Of a stretch of 64,000 nucleotides of DNA, positions 62,701-64,000 are shown piece by piece. Under the pieces are notes generated by a model. It was not told where the DNA came from and did no database searches. It was given only the letters and a program-made list of their open reading frames with translations. Numbering within the stretch: the stretch's first letter is position 1; each line of letters begins with the position of its first letter. A program made the translations under genes and the position numbers. Origin of the DNA: JANQQC01 sp965262255. Lineage in GTDB: Bacteria > Pseudomonadota > Alphaproteobacteria > Caulobacterales > Hyphomonadaceae. Location of the stretch: the NCBI GenBank assembly GCA_965262255.1, contig OZ253505.1, forward strand, positions 496,001-560,000, written 5' to 3'.

Positions 62701-63597
62701 ATGCTTGAACAAAACTATATCGCTATAGTTGTCGGACAAGAAGGTCACCCATTTCCAATGTCCGACGTTCTCACTGCTGTTCGTAAAAATGGCGGAAAAA
62801 TCGGAAATTTGCAGAAACTGGGATCCTCTGGACATGCCTTTTCAATAGAATACTATGGCGGCGAAAACATCGGAAACGCTCTCAAGAAGAAATTTAACAC
62901 AAATGCAGATATCGCTATTTTGTTTCCGAATAATCTAAAGAAAAAATTACTCTTAGCAGATATGGATTCGACGATCATCGAGCAAGAATGTCTCGATGAA
63001 CTCGCTTCATACGCGGGCGTTAAGAAGCAGGTAGCAACCATAACTCAAAAAGCTATGCAAGGAGAGCTAAACTTTGAAGACGCTCTAAGAGAGCGTGTGG
63101 CTATGCTCAAAGGTATACCGCTGAAGGCGTTGCAGGAATGCTGGAACAAAAAAATAACGATTTCAGCCGGTGCAAAAACTCTTGTGAAGACAATGCGAAG
63201 AAACGGAGCCCGTTGTGTGTTGGTTTCTGGTGGATTCACTTTCTTTACGTCTCGAGTTGCGGAAGCCGTCGGATTCGATGCGCATTATGGAAATAAACTT
63301 CTAGATGATGGTACTCATCTAACTGGCGAAGTTGCTGAGCCAATTTTGGGATTGGATTCTAAGCTTCAAACTCTGTTAACGGAAGTCAAAAACTCCCGCA
63401 TCTCAGCCGAAGACGCAATTGCTATTGGGGACGGGGCTAATGACCTTGCAATGATAAAAGCCGCGGGCTTAGGAATCGCTGTTCATGCCAAACCGATTGT
63501 CGCTGAAAATTCTGATGCTGCTATTACTATGACTGATCTGGCTTCGGTACTTTATTTTCAAGGATACAGTGAGGACGAATTCGTGGTCGACAACTAA
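62701..63597 (+). CDS. serB: Phosphoserine phosphatase
   Basis: 298 residues. Last step of serine synthesis. HAD motif I DMDSTIIEQECLDELA (nucleophile Asp87, acid Asp89), motif II VLVSGGFTFF, motif III Lys and motif IV IGDGANDLAMI (about 242-252) are in place. The N-terminal 75 residues form an ACT-like region. The start at 62701 is an ATG; no strong ribosome site is visible. Divergent from miaA and convergent with the degP-like gene. Confidence 0.95.
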   Translation: MLEQNYIAIVVGQEGHPFPMSDVLTAVRKNGGKIGNLQKLGSSGHAFSIEYYGGENIGNALKKKFNTNADIAILFPNNLKKKLLLADMDSTIIEQECLDELASYAGVKKQVATITQKAMQGELNFEDALRERVAMLKGIPLKALQECWNKKITISAGAKTLVKTMRRNGARCVLVSGGFTFFTSRVAEAVGFDAHYGNKLLDDGTHLTGEVAEPILGLDSKLQTLLTEVKNSRISAEDAIAIGDGANDLAMIKAAGLGIAVHAKPIVAENSDAAITMTDLASVLYFQGYSEDEFVVDN

Positions 63598-63633
63598 CTT
63601 TTTTATTGACTCTTGGTTCAAAAATCAATCAAT

Positions 63634-64000
63634 TCACCTAGCGGAATCAGACTCATCCGAAATTTCAACCGAATAGAATCTGTTCTGCCCTTTTCTGTTC
63701 ACTCTAAACAATAAAGGTTGGTCGGAAAAATCAACCTTGCTTTCTTCAATGGCTTCTTTTGCTTCGTCTACAGTCGTAATCATTTGAAATGAAATCTCAG
63801 TGATTACATCGCCTTTTTGAAGTTTTCCGTAGCTCGGCCCTCTAGGACTAACTGATTTGACAAGAACGCCAATAATATCTGCCGGAATACTAAATCGACG
63901 GCGGGCAGCATCATCTATTTCGACTAGTTCCAATCCAATTTCATTATCGTTCAACGATGTCACGTTCGGCACTTCCGGCTTTTCTGACTTTACATCAGAT
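63634..64000 (-). CDS. DegP/Do-type serine protease, C-terminal PDZ domain (5' end outside window)
   Basis: The frame is open to the right edge (122 codons visible). The visible part is a second PDZ domain: NEIGLELVEIDDAARRRFSIPADIIGVLVKSVSPRGPSYGKLQKGDVITEISFQMITTVDEAKEAIEESK. Its place upstream of serB agrees with the usual alphaproteobacterial degP-serB-miaA order. The trypsin-like domain lies outside the window. Involved in periplasmic protein quality control by family. Confidence 0.85.
   Translation of the reverse strand, partial: SDVKSEKPEVPNVTSLNDNEIGLELVEIDDAARRRFSIPADIIGVLVKSVSPRGPSYGKLQKGDVITEISFQMITTVDEAKEAIEESKVDFSDQPLLFRVNRKGQNRFYSVEISDESDSAR

Overview
This 64 kb window comes from a low-GC alphaproteobacterial chromosome. 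The evidence is conserved gene order seen widely in Alphaproteobacteria: degP / serB / miaA / ilvI / ilvN / ilvC at the right end, murA / DUF2948 / hisD / UPF0262 / infA / maf in the middle, and dnaJ-dapB near the left end. UPF0262 and DUF2948 proteins are known mainly from this class. A TonB-dependent receptor and a large type V autotransporter confirm a Gram-negative envelope. I cannot place the organism below class level.

Layout. 1-4.9 kb: partial IalB-like protein, a ClpP-type protease, tRNA-Ile2 or Met (CAT), dapB, dnaJ, argG. 5.0-6.8 kb: a HEPN protein coupled to a 92-residue partner, followed by two decayed tandem copies of the same module. 7.0-16.6 kb: a 3133-residue autotransporter with a C10 tract at its presumed promoter and a G8 tract in its signal-peptide codons, suggesting phase variation. 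16.7-24.2 kb: housekeeping genes (EVE protein, methyltransferase, maf, infA, UPF0262, hisD, DUF2948, murA) and tRNA-Thr. 24.3-30.4 kb: a five-gene operon (MerC-like protein, TonB receptor, ABC ATPase, two permeases) behind a palindrome that matches Zur operators. 30.6-38.5 kb: tRNA-Gly, thioesterase, ROK fructokinase, GH68-like enzyme, an unrecognised membrane protein, SDR and TauD-like enzymes.

38.7-58.0 kb is an accessory region rich in defence-like genes. It holds an eleven-copy 23-bp repeat array, a DUF4143 ATPase, a DUF3883 protein that has lost its catalytic acids, and a duplicated Xre/MbcA-RES toxin-antitoxin locus with a frameshifted toxin. It also holds a tightly packed five-gene operon on the minus strand (SF1 helicase with 19-residue repeats, a protein of unknown type, two BREX-like DUF2791 P-loop ATPases, a DEAD/DEAH helicase) and an Abi/HEPN gene that overlaps ilvC tail to tail. 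The five-gene operon is the best candidate for an undescribed defence system. It resembles parts of BREX and of Shango-like systems but has no visible methyltransferase, PglZ or TerB gene.

58.0-64 kb: ilvC, ilvN and ilvI with a leader peptide and terminator upstream that look like a branched-chain amino-acid attenuator, then miaA, serB and the 3' end of a degP-type protease gene. Several accessory loci here exist as one intact copy beside broken relatives, so this chromosome seems to gain such modules by local duplication and then lose copies by point mutation.
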